This document shows, piece by piece, positions 15,294 through 23,532 of a DNA stretch of 64,000 nucleotides (position 1 is the stretch's first letter; each line of letters starts with the position of its first letter). Origin of the DNA: Gorillibacterium massiliense (GTDB lineage: Bacteria > Bacillota > Bacilli > Paenibacillales > NBRC-103111). Both the position numbers and the translations under genes were made by a program. The stretch covers positions 20,590-84,589 of the forward strand of contig NZ_CBQR020000071.1 of the NCBI RefSeq assembly GCF_000455485.1, written 5' to 3'. The notes beneath the pieces are model-generated. The model ran no database searches and was not told where the DNA came from. It saw only the letters and a program-made list of their open reading frames with translations.

Positions 15294-15421
15294 GTTGAGG
15301 CGCATGGAAGGGTTACTTCGACTTTTAATCGGCTTGTCGTTGGTTCGAGTCCAACTCCCGCCGCTAGGTGGGATAGCTCAGATGGTAGAGCAGCACGTAC
15401 CTTTCCGGCTTTTTCCTCAAC
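15294..15421 (+). ncRNA. Y-RNA-like element B with permuted tRNA module
   Basis: Lower stem GTTGAGG (15294-15300) / CCTCAAC (15415-15421). Internal loop CGCAT / GGCTTTTT. Upper stem GGAAGGG (15306-15312) / CCTTTCC (15400-15406). The enclosed module has tRNA parts in permuted order: a CTTTTAA loop like the tRNA-Lys anticodon loop, T-arm GTTGG-TTCGAGT-CCAAC (15339-15355) and acceptor 3' strand TCCCGCC (15356-15362). A closing GCTA loop, acceptor 5' strand GGTGGGA (15367-15373) and D-arm TAGCTCAGATGGTAGAGCA (15374-15392) complete it. The 7-bp acceptor helix is complete (one G-T pair), so no free 3' end exists and the RNA cannot be charged. This matches the known tRNA mimicry of bacterial Y RNAs. 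Confidence 0.85.
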
Positions 15422-15440
15422 GAATCCCATAAAGGTTTCA

Positions 15441-15540
15441 GAGCGAGGCGAATGAGAGGGCTACTTCGTCAAAAAGTATAGGGGTGGTATGGGCGGATAA
15501 CCGGCCTACCGCATGCCTTCTCAGTTCTTTTTCCTCGCTC
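15441..15540 (+). ncRNA. Y-RNA-like element C (no tRNA module)
   Basis: Lower stem GAGCGAGG (15441-15448) / CCTCGCTC (15533-15540). Internal loop CGAAT / AGTTCTTTTT. Upper stem GAGAGGGC (15454-15461) / GCCTTCTC (15515-15522). The top holds TACTTCG and a single hairpin, GGTA...CGG / CCG...TACC. It keeps the Ro-binding type stem but lacks D- and T-arms. It ends 23 bases before the Ro start codon, so it could also act as a 5' UTR element of the Ro mRNA. Confidence 0.75.
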
Positions 15541-15563
15541 TTCCAATTAAGGAGGCAATACCG

Positions 15564-17069
15564 ATGAGTTACGCAAAGAAACTATTTTCGGCTATAAGGC
15601 CGACAATCAAGAACAGAGACGGCTATCCAGCATATGCTCGCTCTGCGGAAGAGCAATACGTGCAAACGCTGGTAACCAATACATTCGGGAATACGTTCTA
15701 TGCAGACCAGCAAGAGCTGTTGTCGGAAGCGGATGGGTTGCACCACGAAATGGTGCAAAGCAATCCGCAGTTCATGGCCAAAGCGCTTGTCTATGCAAGA
15801 AATGAAGGATACATGAGGCTGCAGCCGTTGTACGGCTTAGCGATTTTGTCGATGGTTCGTCCGGATTTGTTCGCTAAAATTTTCTTGCAGGTTGTACGGA
15901 CCCCTTCGGATTTAACTGACTTCTTGACGATCCTGCAAGGAATGGGAAGAGGAGAAGGCGGCCGGGCGGTGAAACGGCAAGTGAACCGGTTCTTGAGCGG
16001 TATGTCCGAGTACTGGGCAATCAAGTACAATGGTCGCGGCAGGGGCTACAATCTGGGCGATGCCATTGCGACGGCTCACCCGAAGCCCACTGATTTGAAA
16101 CAACAAGCGCTGTTTCGTTATTTACGCGGTCATGAAGCAAACCTGTCGCTGCTCCCTCAAGTTATGGCGTTCGAAGAAATGAAAAAGGCACCTACCGAGG
16201 CGGAACAACTGCATTGGATCGAATCCGGCAGACTGCCCCATGAGGTTGTAACCGGTGCAGTGAAACCGACCAAAGCAGTATGGGAAGCTTTGATCGACCA
16301 GATGCCGACTTTTGCGCTCTTACGTCACTTGAACGCTCTTGAAAGGTCTGGAGTACTGGAGAATCGTTATCATCTCGAGAAAGTCGTTTCCCGGATAACT
16401 GACCAGCGCGCGCTGCAAAAAGCGAAAATTTTGCCCTTCCGCTTCGCCAAAGCATTCCGCCAGGTTCAGCACCCGGTGTTACAGGATGCGCTTCGGGATG
16501 CGGTTGAGTATACATTTTCAAACCTACCTGAACTTGAAGATCGGACGGCCATCTTTCTTGATATCTCGGGATCGATGAACGGTGAATACTTGCAGATCGG
16601 ATCGGTTTTCGCGCTTGCCTTGTATAAAAAAACGCGGGGCAACTCCTTGTTCTGGCTGTTTGATACCGCGGTAGAGGATGCCAAGCCTTCCCGCCGGGAC
16701 AGTATTTTGACGCAAGCGGACCGGATTCAAGCCCGGGGCGGCACGGATACCGGAGCTCCGGTACGGAAGCTGTTAGCCGAGGGGCGCAAGGTCGATCAAA
16801 TCGTCATCATCACGGACGAACAACAAAACAGCGGGAGCCCGTTTTATGTGGCGTTGCAAAAATACCGTGACAAAGTGAACCCTGCCGTCAAAGCCTTCAT
16901 CATTGATATTGCGCCTTACCGTAGCGCCATGGTTCCTCCGCAAGATCCTAACACGTTCTACATATATGGTTGGAGTGATACGGTGCTGAGTTACATCGCG
17001 CAGTCAGCGAAGGGCTATGAGTCGATGGTGCAACAAATTGAAGATATGGATTTGGGGGCTGAGGTTTAA
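15564..17069 (+). CDS. rsr: Ro60-like TROVE-domain RNA-binding protein (Rsr)
   Basis: The ATG at 15564 has AAGGAGG upstream; an ATG at 15513 would lie inside Y-RNA-like element C and is rejected. The 501-residue protein has the N-terminal TROVE HEAT-repeat ring (about 1-330, including YPAYARSAEEQYVQTLVTN and MAKALVYARNEGYMR). A C-terminal VWA domain follows, with a MIDAS site DISGSM (about 346), TDTGAP and IITDEQQ. Ro proteins bind misfolded RNA ends in the ring and Y RNA on the outside, and can be tethered by Y RNA to nucleases. Linkage to rtcB is known in other bacteria (rsr-rtcBA). Three Y-RNA-like elements lie in the same island. Confidence 0.93.
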   Translation: MSYAKKLFSAIRPTIKNRDGYPAYARSAEEQYVQTLVTNTFGNTFYADQQELLSEADGLHHEMVQSNPQFMAKALVYARNEGYMRLQPLYGLAILSMVRPDLFAKIFLQVVRTPSDLTDFLTILQGMGRGEGGRAVKRQVNRFLSGMSEYWAIKYNGRGRGYNLGDAIATAHPKPTDLKQQALFRYLRGHEANLSLLPQVMAFEEMKKAPTEAEQLHWIESGRLPHEVVTGAVKPTKAVWEALIDQMPTFALLRHLNALERSGVLENRYHLEKVVSRITDQRALQKAKILPFRFAKAFRQVQHPVLQDALRDAVEYTFSNLPELEDRTAIFLDISGSMNGEYLQIGSVFALALYKKTRGNSLFWLFDTAVEDAKPSRRDSILTQADRIQARGGTDTGAPVRKLLAEGRKVDQIVIITDEQQNSGSPFYVALQKYRDKVNPAVKAFIIDIAPYRSAMVPPQDPNTFYIYGWSDTVLSYIAQSAKGYESMVQQIEDMDLGAEV

Positions 17070-17129
17070 AGCTGAGAAAATAAGAGATTGGCCGAGGCCC
17101 TCGTTTTACGGAAGTTGAGGTGAAAATAG

Positions 17130-17912
17130 ATGCAAGCTATACAAAAAGTAATAACGGAACAACTGGATTTCTTGGAGCAGCAAGAGCAGATCCGTATCCT
17201 TTATGCATGCGAATCGGGAAGTCGGGCGTGGGGATTTCCCTCGCAGGACAGTGATTACGATGTTCGTTTCATTTATATCAGGCAACCGGACTGGTATCTG
17301 TCCATCTTTGATAAGCGGGATGTTATCGAACGGCCCATCAGTGAAAAACTCGATATCAGCGGTTGGGATTTGAGAAAAGCGCTGAACCTTTACCGCAAAT
17401 CCAACCCGCCTTTGCTGGAGTGGTTGCAGTCGCCGATTCGTTACGCCGAAAAACACGGTGCAGCCAAGCAGCTTCGGGAAATTTCTCCGCTGACTTTTTC
17501 ACCAAAGTCGTGTATGTATCACTATCTCAACATGGCTCGAGGCAACTACCGGATGTATTTGCAGGGAGATCGGGTCAAGATCAAGAAGTATTTTTACGTG
17601 CTGCGGCCAGTTCTGGCCTGTGAGTGGATCGAGAGATTCAACGAAATGCCTCCGATGGAATTTGATGTTCTAGTCGATAGGCTGATTCCAAAAGACGAAG
17701 AGCTATGGCACATCATCCAGCAATTGCTTGCCCGGAAGAAAGCAGGCGATGAGTTGGACTACGAGCCCAGGTTGAATCCCATCAATGATTATTTAGAAGA
17801 TCGTCTTCAAAAACTGGAGAAAATCGCAGCAGCTATGAAATCGACCGATCGGAAGATGGATGGACATCTCGACTCTTTATTCCGGGCAACCCTGCGGGAG
17901 GTTTGGGGTTGA
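17130..17912 (+). CDS. RlaP-type nucleotidyltransferase (RNA repair)
   Basis: The ATG has GAGGTGA upstream. The DNA polymerase beta fold is marked by CESGSRAWGFPSQDSDYDVRFIY (residues 29-51). It provides the GS helix and the two metal-binding acids DxD. A helical C-terminal half follows. This is the RlaP/YcgL family, predicted to modify RNA ends in repair operons alongside RtcB. The exact reaction is unproven. It lies between the Ro protein and RtcB with short spacers, consistent with one operon. Confidence 0.88.
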   Translation: MQAIQKVITEQLDFLEQQEQIRILYACESGSRAWGFPSQDSDYDVRFIYIRQPDWYLSIFDKRDVIERPISEKLDISGWDLRKALNLYRKSNPPLLEWLQSPIRYAEKHGAAKQLREISPLTFSPKSCMYHYLNMARGNYRMYLQGDRVKIKKYFYVLRPVLACEWIERFNEMPPMEFDVLVDRLIPKDEELWHIIQQLLARKKAGDELDYEPRLNPINDYLEDRLQKLEKIAAAMKSTDRKMDGHLDSLFRATLREVWG

Positions 17913-17957
17913 TGTTCGGAGGGTAACGAAAGTAATGTAAGGAGTGAAACAAGTAAA

Positions 17958-19184
17958 ATGGCTTATCAAACCATACAAGGCGTTCGGGTTTGGGGAACCC
18001 CGCAACCGGATGCGCTGTCCCAGGCCAAAACATGCGCGGAGCATGGAAATGTGGTGCAAGCTCTGCTCATGGCAGATCATCACAAAGGGTATAGTCAGCC
18101 AATCGGTGGTGTCATCGTATATGACGGGCAGATATCACCGTCTGGTGTCGGCTACGATATCGCTTGCGGCAATAAAGCGGTTCGGACGAATCTCTACGCG
18201 GCAGATATTAAACCGCGCTTGTCCGCCATAATGGATCGAATTGCACGAGACATTTCTTTCGGCGTTGGGCGCATAAACAGTGATAAAGTGGATCACGATT
18301 TATTCGATGATCCGGATTGGACCGTATACGCCGCTGTTGGAAAAGATGTTCATAACAAGCTGAAGGCATTGGCCCGGGATCAGTTGGGTACAGTCGGCAG
18401 CGGCAATCACTTCGTCGATTTGTTCGAGGAAGCGGGGACGGGCCAGCTATGGATCGGGAATCATTTCGGAAGCCGGGGATTCGGCCACAAAACGGCCAGC
18501 GGATTCCTCAACTTGACTGCCGGACGCGACTTTCTCGCCAATGCACCGGGAGAAAGCATGGATCAGCCGCCAGTGCTGCTCGATTTGCATAGTGAGCTTG
18601 GCGACATGTACTACCGTGCCATGAAGCTAGCGGGACGTTACGCTTATGCCGGCCGGGATTATGTTATCGAACAAGTATTATCGATCATCGGAGCAGAGTG
18701 CACCTTCGAAGTACATAATCACCACAACTTTGCCTGGCAGGAGTCGCATAACGGGAAAGATGCTATTGTCGTCCGGAAAGGAGCGACACCATCGGCACCG
18801 GGCCAACTGGGTTTCATCGGAGGGAGCATGGGGGATATTTCTGTCATCGTGCGAGGTAAGAATACGGCTGAGAACCGCGATTCTTTCTACAGCACTGTGC
18901 ATGGAGCCGGACGGATCATGAGCCGTACCCAAGCGGCTGGGAAGATGAACTGGAAAACCCGTACCCGTTCCGGCGGACAGATCTCCATGAAGCAAATGAC
19001 CCAAGCCGTCCGTGATTTCGTCGTTGAATTGCGTGGTGCGGGAACCGATGAAAGTCCGTTTGTATACCGGAAGCTCCAAGACGTGTTGGATGCCCATGCG
19101 GAAACGATTGAGGTGCTGCATGTATTGAAGCCGATCGGAGTTTGCATGGCGGGAGCGGACGAGATCGATCCGTATAAGGATTAA
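17958..19184 (+). CDS. rtcB: RNA-splicing ligase RtcB
   Basis: The ATG has AAGGAG upstream. Motifs include GYDIACGNKAVRT with the metal-binding Cys (residues 63-75), LGTVGSGNHFVDL (about 145), HNHHNFAW (about 255), GFIGGSMGDISVIVRG (about 290) and HGAGRIMSRTQA with the His that takes GMP (about 315). RtcB joins 2',3'-cyclic phosphate or 3'-phosphate RNA ends to 5'-OH ends using GTP and Mn2+. These are the ends made by tRNA anticodon nucleases and colicin-type ribonucleases. At 408 residues it belongs to the shorter RtcB class common in bacterial repair operons. It closes the island. Confidence 0.95.
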   Translation: MAYQTIQGVRVWGTPQPDALSQAKTCAEHGNVVQALLMADHHKGYSQPIGGVIVYDGQISPSGVGYDIACGNKAVRTNLYAADIKPRLSAIMDRIARDISFGVGRINSDKVDHDLFDDPDWTVYAAVGKDVHNKLKALARDQLGTVGSGNHFVDLFEEAGTGQLWIGNHFGSRGFGHKTASGFLNLTAGRDFLANAPGESMDQPPVLLDLHSELGDMYYRAMKLAGRYAYAGRDYVIEQVLSIIGAECTFEVHNHHNFAWQESHNGKDAIVVRKGATPSAPGQLGFIGGSMGDISVIVRGKNTAENRDSFYSTVHGAGRIMSRTQAAGKMNWKTRTRSGGQISMKQMTQAVRDFVVELRGAGTDESPFVYRKLQDVLDAHAETIEVLHVLKPIGVCMAGADEIDPYKD

Positions 19185-19192
19185 TAGAGACA

Positions 19193-19222
19193 TTGGCTTT
19201 TTCAATTTTTTTCGCTTATAAT
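19193..19222 (+). promoter_or_regulatory. Candidate sigma-A promoter
   Basis: TTGGCT (19193-19198), 18-base spacer, TATAAT (19217-19222). It lies upstream of the terminator at 19261, so a transcript would have to pass that hairpin to reach the DUF2798 gene. Confidence 0.35.
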
Positions 19223-19260
19223 ACGTAGATAAACTTGAATATTTGGTGCGTATAATGGAT

Positions 19261-19303
19261 AAGCACGGGACTTTTCTTTAAAGTCTCGTGCTTATTTTTT
19301 TGC
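19261..19303 (+). terminator. Strong intrinsic terminator closing the RNA-repair island
   Basis: Stem AAGCACG-GACTTT / AAAGTC-CGTGCTT with loop TCTTT, followed by a long T run. Confidence 0.9.
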
Positions 19304-19333
19304 TCCAAATACCAAAATCAGGAGGAGAGAAAT

Positions 19334-19813
19334 ATGGATTTTTACATGAAGCTGCCGCGTAACAAAAAGGAATTTGCGCTATTTATGGCTGTCATCTCAG
19401 TCATTTCCGTCAACATGATTGCCCCGCTAATTACCGCTTTTGAAGTGGGCTTTTCCATGGATACTTGGGGTGACACGATGAAGGTGATTCCGTCTATTTG
19501 GTTTGCCGTTGTAGCGATTGTATTGATTACCTATAAACCTGCCGAATGGTTGACTTCCCGGGTTGCGAAAAAGGGGGATAGCTTCGGTGCTCATATGATG
19601 GTTAACGTCGTTTTTTCGGTATTGCTCATGTCCATTCTTTTGACGGTTATCGGCACCTGGATTGGGAGCCGTCATATCAGCATGGAGCCGATTCATTTGT
19701 TTTTTTACAAATGGCCGCGTAACTTCGCTATTTCTTTCTTCGTGGAAGCTTGGATTGCACAACCTATCGCCCGGCTAGTCATGTTAAAGCTGCATCGCTA
19801 TCAAGATTCGTAA
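19334..19813 (+). CDS. DUF2798 family membrane protein
   Basis: The ATG has AGGAGG upstream. The 159-residue protein has four predicted membrane segments (about 15-37, 55-75, 90-112 and 130-150) and the DUF2798 pattern, with MKLPRNKKEFALFMAVIS near the start and a second similar half. The function of the family is unknown. It is probably monocistronic between the island terminator and the PfkB gene. Confidence 0.75.
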   Translation: MDFYMKLPRNKKEFALFMAVISVISVNMIAPLITAFEVGFSMDTWGDTMKVIPSIWFAVVAIVLITYKPAEWLTSRVAKKGDSFGAHMMVNVVFSVLLMSILLTVIGTWIGSRHISMEPIHLFFYKWPRNFAISFFVEAWIAQPIARLVMLKLHRYQDS

Positions 19814-19956
19814 GAACAAACCGAACAATATTAAAACCGGATACGGAGCCCTAACTCAAACCTTGTACCAGTTGCTCGATTGGGATAAATTGAAAAGAGA
19901 TCCATGTGGGAGCAGCATTCGTGGAAAAATGAAAATCCGATTGAGGTGGGGTAGGG

Positions 19957-20862
19957 ATGCAGAAGCATGATGTTTATCTGTATGGAATGACGCTGGTCAC
20001 GACCATGTACTTGCTGAAGGACGATTTTCCGGAAGCGGATGATTACCGCGAGATCAGGGAGAGTCACGTTTTACCTGGAGGCGAAACCGGGAGCTGCTCG
20101 ATCGTGTTGGCATCTCTGGGGTGTTCCGTCAAGGTGGACGGCAACTATCAGGGGAGGAAAACGACAGAATTGTTGCAAAAGCATCTCGTTGGACGATTCC
20201 AGGTGGATATGACGCCGGTTTATGATGATCCGACGTTCGATGGCGTAGAGGATATGGTGATCATCGCCGGGCATACAAGAAACAGCTTTGGTGCATTTAA
20301 CTCCTATTTTTCCGCCCCCGTAAAAAGGTGGAATACTCCTGTTAGAGAAGATATCGCGAATGCGGATGTCGTGGGGCTTGACCCCTTTTTCATGGAGCAA
20401 TCCGAACTTGCCGCCCGAATCTGCCATGAGCTTAAGAAGAAATATGTTACCATCGACTGCCGCCCCGAAACCGTTATGCATCGGTACTGCGAGGTAAATG
20501 TCGTGTCGAGCGAGTTTCTGAGGAGATCATATCCTGATCAGAATGCGGATGATGTGTTCAAAACTTATACAGACAGCACCGACGGGCTTGTTATCTTCAC
20601 CTTCGGTTCAAGAAAAATTATGTACGGCCGAAAAAACGAACCCATTCGTCGCATCACGCCCTACAAGGTAAAGGTGGAAAGCACGCTGGGAGCAGGAGAC
20701 AGCTTCAAGGCCGGTGCCATTTACGGTGTTTTCAAGAAAATGCCTGATGAGGATATCGTGAAATTCGCGGCAGCGACGGCAGCGTCAGTGTGCAGCCGCT
20801 TTCCGCTCGCCTTGAATCCTCCGACGCTTGAGAGCATTGCCGAGCTCATAAACCGGGCCTAA
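19957..20862 (+). CDS. PfkB-family carbohydrate kinase
   Basis: The start ATG is preceded by GAGGTGGGG. The C-terminal PfkB signature STLGAGDSFKAGAIYG (about residues 226-241) provides the anion hole and catalytic Asp. The N-terminal GGETGSCSIVLASLG corresponds to the sugar-binding glycine motif. It phosphorylates a sugar or nucleoside. The substrate cannot be read from sequence and no pathway gene is adjacent. Confidence 0.85.
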   Translation: MQKHDVYLYGMTLVTTMYLLKDDFPEADDYREIRESHVLPGGETGSCSIVLASLGCSVKVDGNYQGRKTTELLQKHLVGRFQVDMTPVYDDPTFDGVEDMVIIAGHTRNSFGAFNSYFSAPVKRWNTPVREDIANADVVGLDPFFMEQSELAARICHELKKKYVTIDCRPETVMHRYCEVNVVSSEFLRRSYPDQNADDVFKTYTDSTDGLVIFTFGSRKIMYGRKNEPIRRITPYKVKVESTLGAGDSFKAGAIYGVFKKMPDEDIVKFAAATAASVCSRFPLALNPPTLESIAELINRA

Positions 20863-20901
20863 CTAACCATATAATTGAATTCCTTCGTTGAGGTGATAGC
20901 A

Positions 20902-21534
20902 ATGGCGTTTGACTACAAAAAAGAGTATAAAGAATTTTATCTCCCAAAAGATAAGCCGGAAATCATTGAAATCCCGCTGATGAATTTCATTGCCGTTCGT
21001 GGCAAAGGGGATCCTAATGATGATGAGGGCGAATATAAAAAGGCCGCGAATCTTCTCTATGGAATAGCTTACACCATTAAGATGAGCTATAAAGGCGCAT
21101 ATAAAATAGATGGTTACTATGAATATGTCGTTCCGCCATTGGAAGGGTTCTGGTGGATGGAAGACGTTCAAGGTGTCGATTACGGCCGAAAAAATGAATT
21201 TCAGTGGATTTCCATCATCCGGCTTCCCGATTTCGTAATGAAGGAAGATTTTGACTGGGCCATTGCGGAAGCAACCCGAAAGAAGAAAGAAGATTATTCA
21301 AAAGTTGAGTTTTTGACCTATGAGGAGGGCTTATGCGTTCAATGCATGCATATCGGTCTCTTTGATGATGAACCAGAAACGGTACGAAAGATGGATGACT
21401 TTATCGTGATGAATGGCTATGAAACGGATATTTCCGATAAACGGTACCATCATGAAATTTATTTAAGCGATCCCCGCAAGTGCAGCCCTGAAAAGATGAA
21501 GACGGTCATCCGGCATCCCATCAAAAAGCGATAG
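20902..21534 (+). CDS. GyrI-like domain protein
   Basis: I use the ATG at 20902 (MAFDYKKEYKEFY), which has GAGGTGA upstream. The protein is a 210-residue GyrI-like small-molecule-binding protein of the longer type, with IIEIPLMNFIAVRGKGDP (about 18-35), PPLEGFWWM (about 77) and the ending RKCSPEKMKTVIRHPIKK. Family members bind or hydrolyse toxic small molecules; the ligand is unknown. Confidence 0.78.
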   Translation: MAFDYKKEYKEFYLPKDKPEIIEIPLMNFIAVRGKGDPNDDEGEYKKAANLLYGIAYTIKMSYKGAYKIDGYYEYVVPPLEGFWWMEDVQGVDYGRKNEFQWISIIRLPDFVMKEDFDWAIAEATRKKKEDYSKVEFLTYEEGLCVQCMHIGLFDDEPETVRKMDDFIVMNGYETDISDKRYHHEIYLSDPRKCSPEKMKTVIRHPIKKR

Positions 21535-21585
21535 AACGGTGGACTTGCAGAAATGGAAAACATAGATTGAAGTTCGCTTAAAAAT

Positions 21586-21617
21586 AAGGCCCCTTCGTCT
21601 ATGACGAGGGGCCTTTT
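21586..21617. terminator. Bidirectional terminator
   Basis: AAGGCCCCT-CGT / ACG-AGGGGCCTT hairpin flanked by A-rich and T-rich runs, between convergent genes. Confidence 0.85.
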
Positions 21618-21619
21618 GA

Positions 21620-23008
21620 TTAACTGTTTTCCATCGCCCGGATCGACTCGGCAACCTTTGCCATCATGGAGCATTCCACCCGTTTGCGGAAGATATCACA
21701 GCTGAAGCGATCAACTCCGTTGATGGAACCCGTGGCATGCAGGTTGTTGGCGGGGCAGCCGCCGCTGCAGTAGAGTTTGGCCCAGCAATCTTTGCATTCC
21801 GGCTTAGAGTAGCAGTTGCTCTCTTTGAACTGGCATTGCAAGTCAGATCTTGTAATCCCATCCCAGATGTTCCCCATGCTGAATGCTTCATCTCCGACGA
21901 ATTGGTGACAAGGGAAAAGTTCGCCCCAAGGCGTAACCGCGAGATATTCCGTTCCCGAACCACAGCCGGTGATCCGTTTTTGAATGCAAGGGCCTTCCGA
22001 GAGGTCTAGCATGTAATGATAAAAAGTAAACCCTTTGCCTTGCTCCCCGCGCTCAATCATTTCTTTTGCGAGAATTTCGTACTGGTTGAAAATGTCCGGA
22101 AGTTCCCGCTCGGTCAGTGCATAGGGTTCCGTTTTGTCGCCGATGACCGGTTCCATCGAGAGCTTGTCAAAACCGAGGTCTGCGATGTGGAGAATGTCGT
22201 TGGTGAAGTCGACGTTGTTGCGGGTGTAGGTTCCCCGTACATAATATTCCCGGTCGCCGCGCTTTTGGACAAACTCCTGGAACTTCGGAACGATATGATC
22301 ATAGCTGCCTTTGCCGGTAAGGGTTGTGCGCAGCCGGTCATGAATTTCTTTTCTACCGTCCAAGCTCAGTACGACGTTGTACATTTCTTGATTCAAAAAC
22401 TCGGTAACCTCATCGTTCAACAGCATGCCGTTTGTGGTGAAGGTAAAGCGGAACGTTTTTTTGTATTCTTTCTCCTTGCTTCTTGCATACGCCACAATCT
22501 GTTTGACCACGTTCCAGGCCATAAGCGGTTCTCCGCCGAAAAAGTCGATGTCCAGGTTGCGGTGATGACCCGAATGCTCCAGCAGGAAATCGATAGCTTT
22601 TTGTCCAACCTCATAACTCATGAGAGCACGGTCACCGTTATATTTTCCCTGGCTGGCAAAGCAATAGTCGCAGGATAGATTGCAGGTATGCGCGACATTG
22701 AGGCAGAGGGCTTTAATGTACGTTTTCCGGTTTTTCAAATCCATGGAGAGATTCTCATACGCATCGTTTGTAAAAAGCTGCCCCGTGTTTTTAAGCTCTT
22801 CCACTTGAACGATCGTTTCGCGAATGTCCTCTGCGGTAATGTCCGAATCACCCTCGTATTTTTCCTGCAGCATCGCCAATATTTTTTCCTGAGAATTTTG
22901 CTCAAAGAGCTCGATGATTTCATAGGCCAGGTCATCCACAACATGCACCGAGCCGCTATAGGTGTCGAGTACGATGTTGTAGCCGTTCAGTCGATATTGA
23001 TGAATCAT
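21620..23008 (-). CDS. scfB: SCIFF (ranthipeptide) radical-SAM/SPASM maturase
   Basis: 462 residues. An N-terminal peptide-recognition segment (1-80) precedes the radical-SAM cluster motif CNLSCDYCFA (about residues 110-120). Further motifs are FFGGEPLMAW (about 157) and a SPASM domain with CSGGCPANN and several Cys near the C-terminus (CIQKR, CGSG, CHQF, CKDCWAKLYC). This architecture matches SCIFF maturases such as CteB, which form Cys-to-alpha-carbon thioether bridges in the SCIFF peptide. The precursor gene lies just upstream on the same strand. Confidence 0.93.
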   Translation of the reverse strand: MIHQYRLNGYNIVLDTYSGSVHVVDDLAYEIIELFEQNSQEKILAMLQEKYEGDSDITAEDIRETIVQVEELKNTGQLFTNDAYENLSMDLKNRKTYIKALCLNVAHTCNLSCDYCFASQGKYNGDRALMSYEVGQKAIDFLLEHSGHHRNLDIDFFGGEPLMAWNVVKQIVAYARSKEKEYKKTFRFTFTTNGMLLNDEVTEFLNQEMYNVVLSLDGRKEIHDRLRTTLTGKGSYDHIVPKFQEFVQKRGDREYYVRGTYTRNNVDFTNDILHIADLGFDKLSMEPVIGDKTEPYALTERELPDIFNQYEILAKEMIERGEQGKGFTFYHYMLDLSEGPCIQKRITGCGSGTEYLAVTPWGELFPCHQFVGDEAFSMGNIWDGITRSDLQCQFKESNCYSKPECKDCWAKLYCSGGCPANNLHATGSINGVDRFSCDIFRKRVECSMMAKVAESIRAMENS

Positions 23009-23053
23009 ACTTGCGAATCAAGCTCCTTTAATCTATATGGTCAAACGGTAATT

Positions 23054-23086
23054 AAAAAATAGAAGCCCATCGACAAAGCAATGGGC
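23054..23086 (-). terminator. Attenuator-like terminator between scfA and scfB
   Basis: On the minus strand GCCCAT / ATGGGC pair around a 10-base loop, followed by TTCTA and six T. Partial termination would make more precursor peptide than maturase. Confidence 0.55.
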
Positions 23087-23101
23087 AGTGAAAACTCCAA
23101 C

Positions 23102-23251
23102 CTATTTGTTCATTGCATTTTCACAATGCTGGTTTGCAACGCCGCAGGATGTTTTGCAAGCGGATTGGCAAGAGGTTTGGCATGCGCCGCAACCACCGTG
23201 TTTTGCGGTATCTGTCAGGTTGCGGGTGCTCAGTGTTACGATTCTTTTCAT
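23102..23251 (-). CDS. scfA: SCIFF precursor peptide
   Basis: The minus-strand ATG (23249-23251) has AAAGGAG upstream, so the longer frame to 23350 is not needed. The 49-residue peptide begins MKRIVTLSTRNL. Its Cys-rich half starts GGCGACQTSCQSACKTSC and contains six Cys in all, matching the SCIFF definition (six cysteines in about forty-five residues). The maturase gene follows. Modified SCIFF is a near-universal clostridial peptide of unknown role and is also seen in Paenibacillus-like bacteria. Confidence 0.93.
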   Translation of the reverse strand: MKRIVTLSTRNLTDTAKHGGCGACQTSCQSACKTSCGVANQHCENAMNK

Positions 23252-23532
23252 ACATCTAACTCCTTTTCCATTTGATTCGTACAAAAATATTGCACAGGAT
23301 ATCATTTTACTTCCTGAAGTAGGATAGCAGCAGAAACGGAAGATCATCAATCAAATAGGTCACACCTAAAAAAATGGAAAAGGAAATTTTGGCTATAATC
23401 AAACAGAGACTTATGAGGAAATGGTTTTATTGATAATATGGTCGAAGGTACAAATATTGGAAGACAGGGTGGATTAGTATGACCATTAGGTCACTGAAGA
23501 CATCCAGATGTAAATCGGAAGGGGTATTTGAT

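Noticed and set aside
15374-15392. A complete ordinary tRNA gene at element B
   Set aside because: The D-arm follows the acceptor and T-arm in permuted order, and no anticodon arm follows it; it is a mimic within a Y-RNA-like stem.
15513-15563. N-terminal extension of the Ro60 ORF
   Set aside because: It lies within Y-RNA-like element C and lacks a ribosome site; ATG 15564 has AAGGAGG.
22016-22678. 220-residue plus-strand ORF inside the SCIFF maturase gene
   Set aside because: Antisense shadow of scfB, whose radical-SAM motifs are unmistakable.
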